NCBI GenBank assembly: GCA_028565635.1
Contig: JAOXYB010031809.1
Span: forward strand, 1 to 14,540
Length of the DNA stretch: 14,540 nucleotides
Origin: Phoronis ovalis
Taxonomy: Eukaryota > Phoronida > Phoronidae
Direction of reading: 5' to 3'
This document shows positions 14,350 to 14,540 of this stretch, piece after piece (the first letter of the stretch is position 1; each line of letters opens with the position of its first letter). Under the pieces are notes generated by a model. That model saw only the letters and a program-made list of their open reading frames with translations, was not told the DNA's origin and ran no database searches. Position numbers and translations under genes: made by a program.

Positions 14350-14540
14350 CATTATTTTGCTGTTCTTATTTATGTTCTTCAAATTTTTTTTCTATACTTT
14401 TACATTTTAAAATTGTTACTAAAAATAAGCTCTATATATTTCGTTGTAAACTGTTGGTATTTAGAACTGATATTTTCTCAAATCGGTAATTCTCAAAACA
14501 CCACAAACGCACCCCCCTTTTGAAAAAGTGTCTGACGGCC

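Overview
This window is eukaryotic nuclear DNA from an AT-rich invertebrate genome. Introns have GT/AG borders, many dispersed repeats are present, and an intron-containing tRNA-Ile gene lacks an encoded CCA. A mollusc or other lophotrochozoan is my best guess. That rests on the general look of the repeats and the divergence of the protein from vertebrate orthologues, so treat it as inference.

The main occupant is one protein-coding gene on the minus strand, the 5' two thirds of TMF1 (TATA element modulatory factor / ARA160, a golgin). I could place a non-coding first exon (13730 to about 13830) and ten coding exons: 11559-11700 (coding part), 10237-10408, 8991-9700, 8119-8664, 7673-7743, 2776-2879, 1426-1599, 1065-1138, 519-615 and 123-208. 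The exons join in frame with GT donors and AG acceptors, giving residues 1-725. The gene then runs off the left edge. The N-terminal tryptophan motif used by golgins to catch vesicles, the long Ser/Thr/Asp-rich disordered segment and the beginning of the coiled coil with its most conserved block are all present. The C-terminal Rab6-binding/TATA-binding region lies outside. A 71-nt exon at 7673-7743 was recovered only because the flanking exons do not join in frame without it.

Upstream of the gene (13730-13845) there is a TATA-less promoter-like patch with a CRE palindrome, a YY1-type ATGGCGG element and two short upstream ORFs, the second ending on the main start codon. About 400 bp further up, on the plus strand, is a tRNA-Ile(UAU) gene with a 39-nt intron containing a GCAA-tetraloop hairpin.

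Most of the rest is intron filled with repeats. There is a 1.8-kb array at about 5394-7208 in the largest intron, made of alternating short and long modules with four copies of a paired nuclear-receptor half-site, bounded by short inverted sequences. Two copies of a TIR-bearing non-autonomous element face each other in intron 1 (12255-12683 and 12849-13232), beside a 30-bp perfect inverted repeat. There are also two diverged direct duplications (2062-2268/2532-2732 and 9837-10092/11305-11555) and several hairpins. No transposase, reverse transcriptase, viral gene, toxin or CRISPR-like array is visible.
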